From assembly GCA_022559845.1 (NCBI GenBank), contig CM040127.1, positions 35,364,708 to 35,428,707 of the forward strand: 64,000 nucleotides of DNA. Reading direction: 5' to 3'. Below, in pieces: positions 18,464-30,698 of the stretch. Numbering within the stretch: the first letter of the stretch is position 1; the number at the start of each line of letters is the position of its first letter. The stretch is from Amorphophallus konjac. Lineage: Eukaryota; Streptophyta; Magnoliopsida; Alismatales; Araceae. The notes below the pieces were generated by a model that worked only from the letters and a program-made list of their open reading frames with translations, was not told the origin of the DNA and did no database searches. The position numbers and the translations under genes were made by a program.

Positions 18464-21400
18464 ATGGCGCCGAGGAGGAGTTCTCGCTCTCAGCAGGGGC
18501 AGTCGGCTGGAGGTCAGGAGATCCAGCAGGGGGTCCAGAGGGACCAGGAGGAGCATAGCAGAGTTCCGGGAGCTACCGAGGCCGCGGATGCTGCGAGGGC
18601 TCCGGGGGCCAAGGATTTCTTCCGTGGCATGTACCATCTCATGGCTCAGCAGTTTGGCGGAGAGGCTGGTGAGGGCTCGTCCGTCAGGGGTGGGCCAGGC
18701 CGAGCGGTGAGGGACTTCATGCAGTTCCATCCACCTTACTTTAGCGGCCAGGCAGACCCTGATGCGGCTCGTGATTGGCTCGATGAGATGGAGCGGGTGT
18801 TCAGTTCTGCGAAGAGTGCTGCCGAGGACAGAGTGGGGTTGGCCTACAACCAGTTGCAGGGTACGGCTCGGAGGTGGTGGTCTTCCGAGTGGAAGACGTC
18901 CTTTCAGTTTCGTCCACTTGAGCAGGTCGAGTGGGGTGACTTTGTCAGTGCTTTCGAGCGTACGTACTGTCCAGATTTTGTTGCTACGCAGCGGATGCGG
19001 GAGTTTCTGGAGCTGGTACAGGGCGACATGTCCGTGTTGCAGTACAGGGCCCGATTTGTCGAGCTGGGTCGGTATGCACCTCACATCATGGAGTATGAGA
19101 GGGTGAAGACCGCGTAGTTTGTTCAGGGCTTGAGGCAGGAGCTGAGGCACCATCTGATCGCGAACGAGGCCACTGATCTTGAGACCGCGTCTCGTGTTGC
19201 GGCTTCTTTGGAGATGGATATGCAGAGGACCCGAGGACTGATCAGCCAGGGGCAGTCTTTGTCAGGTCGCAGCCAGCAGTCGGCTACCCAGCAGCAGGGT
19301 TTCTTCCAGCATGCGTCGGGTGGTTCAGGAGTACCGGCATCGGCAGCTTCAGTGACAGGATCTGCGTCTTTTGGCTCGAAGGTCAAGAAGTTCTTGAAGA
19401 AGGGTTTCCGTAAGAAGCACAAGGATCAAGGGCAAGCTTCATCGGGCAGTGTACAGCAGCCGATTCCTTTGCAGCGTCAGGGATCAGTGGGTGGATCGCG
19501 AGGACCTTGTCCACGGTGTGGTGGGACCCACCCAGGCAGGCAGTGCACGGCGCCGATCATCTGTTTTCGGTGTAACCAGCCAGGGCACATGGCGCGTGAC
19601 TGTCCTCAGAGGCCGCCGCAGCAGCAGGTTCCCCAGCAGCAGCAGCAGCAGGGACAGTATCCGCCGCTACCCAGGTCAGCTAGTGTGGGAGGCAGGCAGA
19701 GGGCTCGTGGCCAGATCACGCACTTGACCAGGGCAGAGGCAGTGGCGTCGCAGCTCGTGGAAGGTACCGTTCAGATTTTGGGTTGTGCGGCTCGGGTTTT
19801 ATTTGATTCTGGCGCGTCTCATTCGTTTATTTCAGAGGATTTCGCGTCGAGCGTCGAGGAGCCGGTGACCCAGTTGTCCTGTGATTTGGCAGTGGAGTTG
19901 CCTTCGGGTGACTTTATGGTCACTCCGTATTGCTTCGACCAGGTTCCGGTGTGGATCGATGGGCGGAGTATGCCAGGCAGGTTGTATGCATTGCAGCTTC
20001 GGGATTACGACGTGATTCTAGACATGGATTGGCTCGAGACTCATGGAGCGGTGGTGGATTGTGGGATGAAGAGGGTCTACTTCCAGCATCCGAGCAAGAG
20101 GACCTTCTATTTCCAAGGTATCCGTTCCACCTCTTCTCGATTCCTTATCTCTGCTATTCGAGCCCGTCGATTGCTTGATTCAGGTTGTCAGGGTTTTCTC
20201 GCGTCTGTGGTTGTGTCCGACCGGATGGAGCCGAATGTCGAGGACATTGCGGTGGTGTGCGAGTTTCCCGATGTTTTTCCTGAGGAGTTGCCTGGATTAC
20301 CTCCCCAGCGGGAGATCGATTTTGTGATCGAGGTTGTACCTGGTACGGGACCTTTGGCGAAGGCTCCCTACCGTATGGCCCCCGCTGAGTTGAGGGAGCT
20401 GAGGGCGCAGTTGCAGGAACTGCTGGCCAAGGGGTATATTCGTCCGAGCTTTTCCCCTTGGGGTGCGCCCGTGTTGTTTGTGAAGAAGAAGGACGGTAGT
20501 CTGCGGCTGTGCATTGACTATCGGCAGCTGAAGGAAGTGACCATTAAGAACAAGTATCCGTTGCCGTGGATCGATGATTTGTTCGACCAGCTTCAGTCTG
20601 CGCGAGTGTTCTCGCGGATTGATTTGCGGTCCGGTTACTATCAGCTGAGAATTCGCGAGTCCGATGTGGAGAAGACTGCATTCAGTACGAGGTACGGGCA
20701 TTATGAGTTTCTGGTGATGCCGTTTGGGCTCACCAATGCCCCAGCAGCCTTCATGGACTTGATGCAGAGGGTGTTCCATCCGTATTTGGACCAATTCGTG
20801 GTCATCTTCGTGGATGACATCCTTGTTTATTCGTAGTCTGCTGAGGAGCATGCGTACCATTTGGGTGTGGTGCTGCAGACGCTGCGAGATCACCAGTTGT
20901 ATGCGAAGCTCAGCAAGTGCGAGTTTTGGCTCAGCGAGGTGCACTTTCTGGGGCACGTGATTTCTGGTGATGGCATTTCCCTGGATCCCGCCAAGGTCGA
21001 GGCTGTGATGCAGTGGCCGAGGCCGAGGTCGGTGACGGAGATCCGGAGTTTCTTGGGGCTTGCGGGGTATTATCGCCGGTTTATCCAGGATTTTTCCCGC
21101 ATTGCGACCCCGATGACGAGGCTCACGCGGAAGGATGTGCCTTTCGTTTGGTCCGAGGAGTGTGAGCAGAGCTTCAGTGAACTGAAGAGGTTGCTCACCT
21201 CGGCTCCGGTGTTGGTTTTGCCTTCTGGATCGGGAGGTTTTATGGTGTGTACAGATGCTTCCGGCGTTGGACTGGGTGCTGTTTTGATGCAGCATGGTAG
21301 AGTGGTGGCTTATGCATCTCGGCAGCTAAAGCCCCATGAGGAGAACTACCCTACCCATGATCTTGAGTTGGCAGCAGTGATCTTCGCGCTGAAGATCTGG

Positions 21401-23128
21401 AGACATTATCTGTACGGTGAGAAGTTCGAGGTGTTCACTGACCATCAAAGTTTGAGGTATGTGTTCTCGCAGAGAGATCTGAACCTCAGACAGAGGCGTT
21501 GGATGGAGTTCATGAAGGACTATGACTTCACCCTGTCTTATCAGCCGGGCAGGATGAATGTCGTTGCCGATGCCTTGAGTCGGAAGGTGGCGGTCAGTAC
21601 CTTGATGTTGAGGAAGTGGAGGCTCTGGGAACAAGTGCCCGAGGTATCTTTCAGGCTCAAGATTCCCCAGGAGCGAGGGTTGGCAGTGCTTGCGAGTCTG
21701 ACTGTCACTCCTGCTATCCGTCGTCAGGTGACAGAGGCTCAACATGCGGACCCTGAGTTGCCCCGGATTCTGGCTATGGCTGACGTAGAGCTCGGCGAGG
21801 ACGGTGCTGCTAGGTTTCGTGGCAGGTTGTACGTCCCAGCGGAGGAGCAGGTTCGTCGTGCGGTGTTACGCGAGGCTCATGGGAGCAGGTACACTGTACA
21901 CCCGGGTGCGACGAAGATGTATCGGAACTTGCGGAGGCAGTTTTGGTGGCCTGGCATGAAGAGAGATGTCGCCGAATTTGTGGCCAGGTGCCTGATCTGT
22001 CAGCAGGTGAAGGCGGAGCATCAGCGACCAGGAGGTACTCTCCAGCCCTTGGATGTTCCTGCTTGGAAGTGGGACCATGTGACCACAGATTTTGTGGTGG
22101 GGTTGCCAAGGACCCCGAGTGGGCAGGACAGTATTTGGTTACTGGTGGATCGGCTGACGAAGGTGACGCGGTTGCTACTGGTCAAGGTCAGCTGGAGCGT
22201 GCCTAAGTTGGCTCGTCTTTATGTGGAGCGGATCGTGCCGTTGCATGGGATTCCCATTTCGATCGTGTCGGATCGAGATCCGCGCTTCACTTCTGGATTC
22301 TGGAGGAATTTCCAGCGAGCTCTTGGCACGGAGTTGGCATTTAGCTCGGCGTATCATCCTCAGTCAGATGGTCAGTCTGAGAGGACCATTCAGACTTTGG
22401 AGGACATGCTGAGATCCTGCTGCCTGGAGTGGCAGGGGAGTTGGATTCATCACCTACCGTTGGTGGAGTTTGCCTATAACAACAGCTATCATTCGAGCAT
22501 CGGCATGGCTCCCTATGAGGCTCTGTATGGGCGTCCTTGTCGGACTCCGCTTGATTGGTTTGAGGTGGGTGAGCGTGTTTTGACGGGACCGGAATTGGTG
22601 CACCAATGTGTGGACGTTGTGCACCTGGTTCGTCAGAACATGTTGGCGGCCCAGAGTCGGCAGAAGAGCTATGCTGACCGTAGGCGGCAGCCTCTCGAGT
22701 TCGCCGTGGGCGATCATGTGTTCTTGAGAGTTTCTCCGATGAAGGGGGTGATGCGTTTTGGACGGCGTGGGAAGCTGAGTCCCCGCTATATTGGTCCTTT
22801 CGCGATTGTGGAACGCATCGGTGAGGTTGCTTACCGGTTGCAGTTACCTCCTGAGTTGGCGTCGGTGCATGACGTGTTCCACGTCTCGATGTTGCGGAAG
22901 TATATGCCCGATGACTCTCATGTGCTCGAGTTTTCTGTTTGGCCTGAGGTGACTCCAGATCTTTCTCTCCCAGAGTTTCCGATCCGCGTGGAGGATAGGC
23001 GAGAGCAGCGCCTGCGGAACAAGGTCATTCCCTTGGTAAAGGTCGTGTGGCAACGACACTCTGGTGGTGAGGCTTCGTGGGAACGTGAGGACGAGATGCG
23101 TCAGCAGTTCCCGTATCTGTTTGAGTGA
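18464..23128 (+). pseudogene. pol: Tek-A gag-pol polyprotein with two in-frame TAG codons
   Basis: One frame of 1,555 codons, start chosen at MAPRRSSRSQQ. Gag: capsid region about 18700-19180 with TAG at 19115-19117 inside it; zinc knuckle [14 protein letters not shown] at about 19561-19602. Protease: LFDSGAS at about 19800. [16 protein letters not shown] through FVDDILVYS, immediately followed by TAG 20834-20836. RNase [17 protein letters not shown], near 21240. Integrase: zinc region about 21880-22000, core Asp residues in TTDFVVGL and SDRDPRF, Glu in [10 protein letters not shown]-terminal module: [12 protein letters not shown], then a chromodomain-like end ([23 protein letters not shown]) typical of Tekay/Del. 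Apart from the two stops the frame is open, so decay is recent or readthrough occurs. Confidence 0.93.
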
Positions 23129-23182
23129 GTCTTCCTCTTCTTTCCCCGTTGGTTGTTCTCAATTTCAAGGACGAAATTCCTT

Positions 23183-23195
23183 AAGGGGGGAGGGC
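23183..23195 (+). other. Polypurine tract of Tek-A
   Basis: AAGGGGGGAGGG next to the 3' LTR, preceded by GGACGAAATTCCTTAAG. The reverse-oriented Tek-B and Tek-C have the same sequence in complement, showing close relationship. Confidence 0.92.
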
Positions 23196-25571
23196 TGTAA
23201 TATCCCGGACCTTTCGGATCCCTCTTCGTGGGTCCCGGATCTGGTTTTCGGAGCGTCCGGCTCTGTTGTGTCCGAAATTTCGTTTCGGACATCTTTCGCG
23301 TTCGGATCGGCGCGATCCGGAGTCGTTTCGGAGGCCCGGAGGCGTTCCGCGGCTTTTCCGCGTGTGTTTTCCGATTCCCGGTGTGTGTTTCGGCTTTTCC
23401 TTCGGACGCTCGCTGCGGGTTAACTGGGCCGTTCACCCGGGCACGAGTGGTACCGTTGCGATCGGTGCGTTCCGAGGATTCTAGAAATGTATTTTTCTAT
23501 TTTTCGGTATTTTTCCAAAAATTCGGATTTTCTATAAAGCCCTAATTCCTTTTTCTTTTTCTTTCCCTTTTCTCTTTCTTCTTCCTCCTCCTCTCTCTCG
23601 CGACCGTGAGCCCCCTCTCTCTCCCACTCTCCCATTCGGACGTGGCGAGCCCCTCTCCGGCTACGGACGGCGGCGGGGCGACGGCGCGGACGCGTGGGCG
23701 ACGGAGAGGCGATCTCGTGGGCGTGCGGCGAGCGTGGGAAGCGTGGGGAGTTCGTGAAGCTTCGAGCATTCTTCGTGATTCGTGATCAATCCGGCGGAGC
23801 ATTCGCTCCATTGAGGTAGGGTGACGTTCCTTAGCCTCATGCCGTTCTTTTCCGTGATTTATAGGCCGCGGGGAGGCCGAGAGGGGATCATTTGAGCGTT
23901 TTTGGGTTTTTCCTTGATTTGGGGAGAGCTCGCCCGATCTATGGATTCAATGCATGGATTCGTGTTTTGAGGGCCTAGAATCATGCTAGGGGTCCCCAGG
24001 GGTCTTTCCCTTTGTTTTCCCCCTCTCCTATGGAGGTATGGGGGCGTGGTTAGAATTTTTGGGCGTTCTTACCGTTTTCGGCCGCGGACTGAGAACGCGC
24101 TATACTCCAGTAGCGCGTTCTTGGAGGTCGCGCTGCCCCGACCGAGCGCGTTCATCGGAGAAGATGAACAGTTTGGCGGTTCGTGTCGCGCTATGGGGCC
24201 CTAGCGCGATCATCATTGTCGCGCTAGGAGGACCTAGCGCGATGGTCCGTGTCGCGCTATGGGGCCATAGCGCGACAACCCTTGTTGCGCTAGGGGACCC
24301 TAGCGCGACATGCCCTGTCGCGCTAGGTGGCCCTAGCGCGATTTTGTTCGTTGTTGGGTGTTCCCCTTGGGCCGTGTGTGCGTCCCGGGCACCCCGTGGA
24401 GTTCCGTGACCGTGTCTTTGGTGTCCGGAAATCCCGTTTGCCTCGGTCAGGCGTTTGACCGTGGGCCGTGCGTCTGTTTTTTTTCCGACCGTGGTCACCG
24501 TGCGACGGGGCTGGTGCGTGGGGTGATTCCCACACGTTGTCGGTTTCGGACGTTGTTTTCCGTTGACTCGAGAGTCTACTCCTTCAGTGACCCTCCACTA
24601 GTCGTAGCCCACCAGTACGAGGTGCTGGTCTCACCTGGGAGTGGTGTACGGGCACCCACCTTTCGAGACGGTTTGTGGACCGGTTACCGTAGGCCCCTCG
24701 TCGTAGCCAGAGTCCGGCTGCGGGGGAAAACCGGTCAGAGGGCCAGACCTAGGACGCGTGGTCTGTGTGTGCACACGTGGTTGGGGGCGGTTGGACCCAC
24801 ATCGACGGGCGTGACCCCAGCTAGTCACTTGTTTGCGGTTACTTGTACGGTGTTTGCGCCTCGGGTAGGACCTACCACGTCAGGCGGTTCACCTGCGGTG
24901 CGGTGTAAGACGTCAGGGGACGCTACCGGCTGTGCTTCTAGTGGGTGGTACTCCTGTCGAGTACGGAGTGTTAGACTGTCAGTCGTGTGTTTCCGACCTT
25001 CGGGTTTTGACGGTTCGATCGTTGAGTTTCGGTCTTCTCGTACCGTGACACGTGTGTCGGTTTGCGTGCAGTAGGGTCTAGTTCTGTAGAGTACAGGGCT
25101 TTCCTTTCCGAGGTACTTTCCTACCGCTAGAGTAGTGGTTTCTCGTTTTTGAGGTAGGGTTCGAGTGATCCCTACTGAGTCTTGTTCTGAGACTCATTCC
25201 CTGCGTGTTTCCACCGTGTTTCAGGTGAGGCGCCACCTTCGGGGAGCGCGTCAGGAGCGCAGCGTGGTGCGGGTGCCCAGAGGTAGTGCCAGAGGTCAGA
25301 GCCGGGGGATGCCCCGTGTAGCTGTACTGTTCTTTCTTGTCACTGTACTAGTCGTGGACTGCTGTTATTATTGTTCTTTATTGGGGACCATGTAAAATGT
25401 TAATTTATTTCCTGCTTAATATTATAACTGTTTAATTTCTGCAATTATTTGTGATACTTGTGTAGTTTCCACACCATCCTTTTAACCCTTCCGAGTCTTC
25501 GGACTCGTGGGTGGCGGTACGAGTCTCGGGTTATCGGGCCTTCCCGGTAATCGGATTCTCGGGTCGTTACA
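23196..25571 (+). repeat. Tek-A 3' LTR
   Basis: 2,376 bp, near-identical to 15923-18298, with the same TATA box (23533-23538) and hairpin array (about 24092-24342). The right TSD copy is 25572-25576. Confidence 0.96.
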
Positions 25572-25576
25572 CTGCT

Positions 25577-25807
25577 ACTACCAACTCCCATAAGATTTGT
25601 GATTTCATCATAACTTACACATACAAGGAATGGGGGTGAGGTTTGGTCAGAAGAAAGGAAGAAAGAATGAGAAAAGGGCAAGAAAACTTGGCTTACGAGT
25701 TGTGATTGGGCCCTTTCGCTGAAGTGCCCTTCAAAGTCTGAAAGCCTCCTGGAACTACTACCACTGGACCTGCTTCTCTTCGAGGAATGAGAAGATTCGC
25801 CCTCCAT
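25577..25807 (-). pseudogene. pmd4, 5' part: exon 1, intron and start of exon 2
   Basis: Exon 1 is 25697-25807 (37 codons, MEGESSHSSKRSRSSGSS and on to RRLSDFEGHFSERAQSQL), ending at a GTAAG donor in phase 0. It is clearly homologous to pmd1 exon 1, a basic Ser/Arg-rich segment that could act as a nuclear signal. After a short intron, exon 2 resumes near 25615 (MKSQILWELVVAAY) and is cut at 25576 by Tek-A, continuing at 15922. The exon 2 acceptor is one base out of phase relative to pmd2, so it may also be damaged. Confidence 0.78.
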
Positions 25808-25901
25808 CCAACTCTCAGAATTTTGAACTCCTCCTCTCCCGTGAGAATTTGTGCTCCTCGAGTTAGTCCTCGATATACCTGGGAGGATAAAAGGGACAAG
25901 A

Positions 25902-25908
25902 ATTTATA
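25902..25908 (-). promoter_or_regulatory. TATA box of pmd4
   Basis: On the minus strand the context reads CTATAAAT, about 95 bp upstream of the ATG at 25807. pmd1 and pmd2 have TATA boxes at similar distances. Confidence 0.55.
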
Positions 25909-26392
25909 GAAATGGAAGGAGTGCGGGCCAAGATTGCCTTCATCACCTGTCAATAATAGCCCTCGCAATGAGGCACCGCCCAAGCGGTCCCATGTGTCGC
26001 TTCACCGCTCGCACAGGGTGATTGACTGGACGAAGAATAGGACGAATAGCCCGTATGTTGTCTAGGGATACCCTATCATAATTTGGAGGACGTCCGCAAA
26101 ATTTGACATAACATCCGGGAAAAGGAACTAGGGCCGTCATTATTGACTTCGACGGCAGATTCCCTTGGAAAATGGTCACAACAAGATGCGATTCTCTGCT
26201 TAGGGCGGAGTCTCGACAGACCTATCACATGGGAACAGTGCAAAGGAGAAGAAGTGTAGGGAAGAAGGAACGCACAAAAGAACAAATAAACAGCAGAAAA
26301 TCAAATCACTCCATTCATAATTCTACATAAGCTGTCACAAACACTACAATCATAGAGAGGTGGCGGGTCCACTAGCTCGCCAATCCTCACCA
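25909..26392. other. Spacer between pmd3 and pmd4
   Basis: No supported gene; it holds the 3' end of pmd3 and the upstream region of pmd4. No palindromes of the Tat-A type were seen here. Confidence 0.55.
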
Positions 26393-27677
26393 TCACTCAT
26401 CTCTCTGGGCACTCTCCTCCTCTCCCCCGAGGTGAGGGTCCCTCAGAAGCCTCCGGGATCCCCGTGCAGTAGCACCTGCCTCACCTCTGGGCGCCTGCTC
26501 CGCAGCAGTGACTCGCTGCTCCTCCCCTGGCGTGGCAAAGAAGCCACTGGCAGCAAAGCGACCGGACTGGCGGAGTCGCTCCCCGAACTCTCGCCCTCTC
26601 TCGTAGCGCGTCTCCAACCCTCCTAGCCTCTGTACGACGGCCTGAAGGCCCAGCTGGAGCTCCCTCACTTGGACCTCCAAGGCCCTCCTCTCGGTCAGAT
26701 CCCGCTGTCGCTCGGACCTTCTCTCGGCTTTCTCTCTCTCTGCCTCTCTCCTCATCATCTGCAGAAGAACCCTTAACTCCAGGATGTCTGGAGAAGGTCT
26801 CTCCTCACCGCGATGCCGCAGCTCCGCTACAGTCGCCACCCAGGCGTTACGCTCCTCTTTCGCCCGGGTCGCGCGGGCCACCGCACCGGCAAGTTACTCC
26901 CGGAGGGAGGTAATCTCGAGAAAAGGGGCCGAGGAACTGGAAGATCCGCCAGCCACTCCCACCGTCGCTGTCTGCTGGGCACGCTGGAATAAAATAAACA
27001 ACGGCCGTCAGTGAAACTCCAAAATCTGAAGTTAAAAGTGCGGCACGTAACTTACCAGGAGCGACAACTCATGTTGAGCGACGGCCAGCTGCCGCCTAGT
27101 CTCTGACAGTTGGGCGCGCGAGCCGCCGATGCCACGCGTGTCCCCAGCTTGGGGAAGTCCCGCGTAACTCTCTCTCTGCCGCCGCAGGAAGTCGGCACTG
27201 TCCTGCACCAGTACACCCCCTTGCTGTCCAGGGAGACGTACGGGCCAGTCCTCGAGCCTCGCCTTGCCGCGACTCTCCCTCCTGACGCGGCTCGGCTCGT
27301 CCGCACTCGCCCACTCATCGGCCAGACCCAGGGTCCTTGCCATGTCCTGCACCAAGAAAGGGGTCCCACATCAGTCAAAAGGAACGCGTCCCCTGTCTAG
27401 GACGCGTCCATCATTTGAGTACAACACTCGCCGAACCCTTTCCCCCTCGCGCGGCTCGCTTTAAAACCCAAAATGAATTAAAAGAGGAAGAGATCGAAGC
27501 ACCTACCGGACCGTGTTCACCTCCTCCCACGCCATCGGGCCCCTCAGGTCCCTCGGGGGCCCGGAGTGGCCCTTCCTCCTCCATGGACACCGTTCCGTGC
27601 TCGGGCGCGTCCCTCCTTGGGCGAGGGGTCCCGCGTCCCTCTCCACCTTCACCGTGGTCAGGCCCACCGAACTCCAT
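26393..27677 (-). pseudogene. pmd3: deletion derivative lacking the PMD core
   Basis: Exon 1 (27507-27677, 57 codons) is Gly/Pro/Glu-rich, with a GTAGGT donor in phase 0. The next coding segment begins at 27346 after GGTGCAG and reads DMARTLGLADEWAS, matching the middle of pmd2 exon 4, so the exons encoding the PMD core are missing. It continues (RRQRESYAGLPQ, QLSETRRQLAVAQHELSLL) to a good donor near 27054. The last exon is coiled coil with TAA at 26894-26896, where pmd2 has Gln (LQEQLAHAVA versus LRE-stop-LAGAVA), pointing to a CAA-to-TAA change. Beyond it, frame 26393-26881 is the family's Arg/Glu-rich C-terminus. Confidence 0.72.
27381..27409. repeat. Palindrome in pmd3 intron 1
   Basis: GGAACGCGTCC pairs with GGACGCGTCC around CCTGTCTA, with mismatch at the outer end. 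It is a variant of the Tat-A LTR palindrome (GCGTCC/GGACGC core). Confidence 0.75.
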
Positions 27678-27802
27678 CGATCAAAAGAGGAGGAAGACGA
27701 GAAAGGGGGCAAGCGAGTTTCGGCAGAAGGCGGGCTCGTTTGCGGGTAAGGCACGGGAGAAGAAAGACCACCCGTCGCTTTAAATTTGAAATCAAGGATT
27801 AA

Positions 27803-27828
27803 GACGCGTCCTCGCGCCTGGACGCGCC
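27803..27828. repeat. Palindrome upstream of pmd3
   Basis: GACGCGTCC..GGACGCGCC lies about 15-20 bp upstream (minus-strand sense) of an A/T-rich TTTAAA motif near 27779-27784. This repeats, more loosely, the palindrome-then-TATA layout of pmd2 and the LTR. Confidence 0.65.
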
Positions 27829-28091
27829 CAAAAGGGGGAAACGGAAACAAAATCCCCCCGTGCAAAGTGTAGTTCCCCGCTGTTCAGGGCAAGGTCTCGC
27901 GGAGCGTGCCTCAAAGGACAACTCAGTGCAAAGTAGAAAGTGTGGGAGAAAGAAAGGTACACACAACACAAAAAAGCCATTTCCATTTCATATAATAGCT
28001 GAAAGTACATCATACAGTAAGAAGGGTGACGTGTACAAGCAACTCTCTAACTCTCACTGTCACCCTCTTGGTCATCTCTCTCCTCCCTCCT
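27829..28091. other. Spacer between pmd2 and pmd3
   Basis: No supported gene; probably the pmd2 3' untranslated region and upstream region of pmd3. Confidence 0.5.
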
Positions 28092-28369
28092 CTACCGGGG
28101 ATCCCTAGGGGGCCTCTGCGAACCCTGAGAAGCCGTACTCGCCTCGCCCTGCGGTGGCACTCCAGCCTCGAAGGCGCGACGACGCTCCTCGGCCGAAGAG
28201 ACCAGATAGCTGCCCATGGAAAAAGAACCAGACTGACGAAGTCGCGCCCCGCATTCCTTCGCCCTCTGGTACCGCTCCTCGCTCTCCCGAAGCCTCCCCT
28301 CCACCGTGCCGAGACTCAATCGGAGCTCCAGCAGCTGGGCCTCTAGAGCCCTCCTCTCGGTCTGATCCC

Positions 28370-28490
28370 ACTGTCGCTCCTCCCTCTCTCTCTCTCCCTA
28401 TCCCTCTCCCTCTCTCTCTCAACGCTCTCCCTCTCTCTCTCTCCACGTTCTCCCTATCCCTCTCCCTCTCCTCTCTCTCCCTCATCGCCT
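28370..28490. repeat. CT-rich microsatellite in the pmd2 coiled-coil exon
   Basis: Runs of CTCTCTC and CCCTCTC on the plus strand encode Arg-Glu repeats on the minus strand. The frame of the upstream coiled coil (28105-28689) differs from that of the conserved C-terminus (28092-28319), so slippage here is the likely frameshift. Confidence 0.75.
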
Positions 28491-29292
28491 CTCTCCTCGA
28501 CAGCTCAAGGGCGATCCGCAGATCCAGCATGTCACGAGGGAGCTCCTCAGCCTCCCGTCGACGCTCCTCCTCCAGCTCCGCAATCCGGGCGTCGCGCTCT
28601 GCCACCCAGGCATCGCGCTCTGCCACCCAGGCATCGCGCTCCTGCTCAGCACGAACAGCACGGGCCAGGGCCTCCCGAATCTCAGCCACCTGTCAAAGCA
28701 CGCATGCACCGTAAGAGAACAGTGATAGAAGGAAAGCTGCTAGAAAAGGGTCGGGGCCAAGCAAACACTCACTCGAGCCTCGCGGTCACGCTCGGCCTCC
28801 TCAGCCCGAGCCACCGCGTGCGCCAGCTGCTCCTGGAGGGCAGAAACCTCCGGAGGAGGGCCCCGCGAACTGGAACCCGCTCCACCAGCCATCCCGGCTA
28901 CCGCTGTCTGGTGGGCCCGCTGAAACACGGGGTAAACGTCAGTCAAAGGCTAAGCATCAAAAATCCAGGTCACAAAAAAATGCATTGCATAGACTCACCA
29001 GGATCTCCAACTCCTGTCAGATGGCCACCAACTGCCGCCTGGCGTCCGCCAGCTGGGCCCGCAGGTCGACGATCATGTTGTCACGAGCATCCTGCATTGC
29101 ACATAAGTCAGTACCACATGCATATACATATAGAAGGGTGAAGCATTTTCATTTCACACTTACCCCTGCCATACCACCGAGGGAGAGGCGGTCCCCGTAC
29201 ATAGCTCGATATCGTCTCATGTAATCTGTGCTGTCCTGTACATGAGACACCACTGGGACCCCGCCCTGCTGCCAGTCCTGGTACTGTGCTGG

Positions 29293-29320
29293 GAAGCGCG
29301 TACGCCGAAGCGCGTACGCC
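29293..29320. repeat. 14-bp tandem duplication in pmd2 exon 4
   Basis: GAAGCGCGTACGCC occurs twice in direct succession (29293-29306, 29307-29320). pmd4 has one copy at the equivalent place. The +14 change shifts the frame, after which the expected DWQQGG continuation is found in another frame. Confidence 0.9.
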
Positions 29321-30698
29321 AATCCACAATCTTCACCTTCCCCTTGGTCTTCCGCCCAATGCGGGCCGGCGCATCTACATCAACCCACTCCTGGGCTAGC
29401 CCCAACGTCCTCATGACCAGTCTAAGCCGCAGCGGCTCGATCTCGTTCAGACAATGGACCCACACGTCCCGCCTGAAACGAGGAAGACCCGCTACAACCC
29501 AAGGCTGGCCAGCGTCGCCCATGCCCAGGTAGGGCCTCCACACCACCTGCATCACCATACATACCTCATATTAGTTACCATTCAGTCACACGCATAAACA
29601 CAAAAGAAATCATACGCATCATACCATGGCCTCGGGATACTCGCTCAGCTCCCGACGAAGTGACGCCAGCTGGTAGCCGTGGGGTGCTGCAACCACGACC
29701 GGCCTCCACTGCCGCGCCAGAGGAACGGCCCTCCTGTTCCCATGCCTAGCCCTCCCCATCGGGAAATAGTAATAGCTCCACACCTGCATCCATCATACAT
29801 CATTAGTACAATAATTGCATATTTAACTGTGGGAATGCATAAATAAAATGTTTACCTGGAGGAAAGGTGCGAAGCCACTGACTGTCGTCTCCTTCTCCGA
29901 AGTCTGGGAAAGATCAGCAATCAAATGAGCAAGCAGAGCCGCTCCCCACGCGTAGTGTCCCACTCTGTCCAGATCGGCCAAGATCCCGAGGAAACGGCAG
30001 TGGATGCCATCCCCCTTCGTCCCCAGCAGAAGGCGGCCCAAGAAGAAGAAAAGAAACCTCCGGAGGTCTAGATCCACCAGCTCCCGCTCGCTCGGATCCT
30101 GGGTGAAAGCTGCACGAGCATCCCCCTCCAGTCGAGCCAAGAACTCCGCTCCAGTCTCGCTAACCCGCTGGCGCGGGTCGACGAATCCGAGCGCCTCCAT
30201 GATCTCCACTCGGCCGACTACCCTGCTGTCTCTATCAGTCACACTAGTCTCCAACCACAGCAGGTCCAGGGCGCTCTCTCGGTAGTCGGGGTAGGTGACC
30301 CCGCTGACTGCCTCTCCGTCAACCCGTAGTCCGGTAATCCGAGCCACGTCCTCTAGTGTCGGCACCATGTGCCCCCAGGGCATCAAAAACGCCCGGCTCG
30401 GTGCGTGCCACCGCTCCCTCAATGCCTGGATAAGAGGAAGGTCGAGCCGGAAGGGCTCGATCCTAAGGAAAGCTCCAAAGCCCATGGCGTCCACACGCGC
30501 CCTCTGGAAATCCGGCAGCCCACGGTATGCTGCCACCACCAGGGACCAGCTAATCCGGCCCTTCATCACGCCCTGCAAACCACAAAACCAACAAAGAACA
30601 CATCAGCATCATGAACAGTAATAAACAATAACACTGTATATATACTACTTATTCTTTTTATTTTATTTTTACTTTTTAAAAATATTTTTATTTTCTTG

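Larger units (their letters stand above)
15923..25571 (+). mobile_element. Tek-A: Tekay/Del-like chromovirus inserted in pmd4
   Basis: Both LTRs are exactly 2,376 bp (15923-18298 and 23196-25571), start TGTAATATCCCGG, end GTCGTTACA, and are flanked by TSD CTGCT. A tRNA-iMet PBS, a single gag-pol frame and a G-rich polypurine tract complete it. By eye about 16 differences separate the LTRs (near 0.7%), so it is the youngest insertion here by that measure. The chromodomain-like tail and RT/IN motifs place it with Tekay/Del chromoviruses. Two in-frame TAG codons interrupt the polyprotein. Confidence 0.96.
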
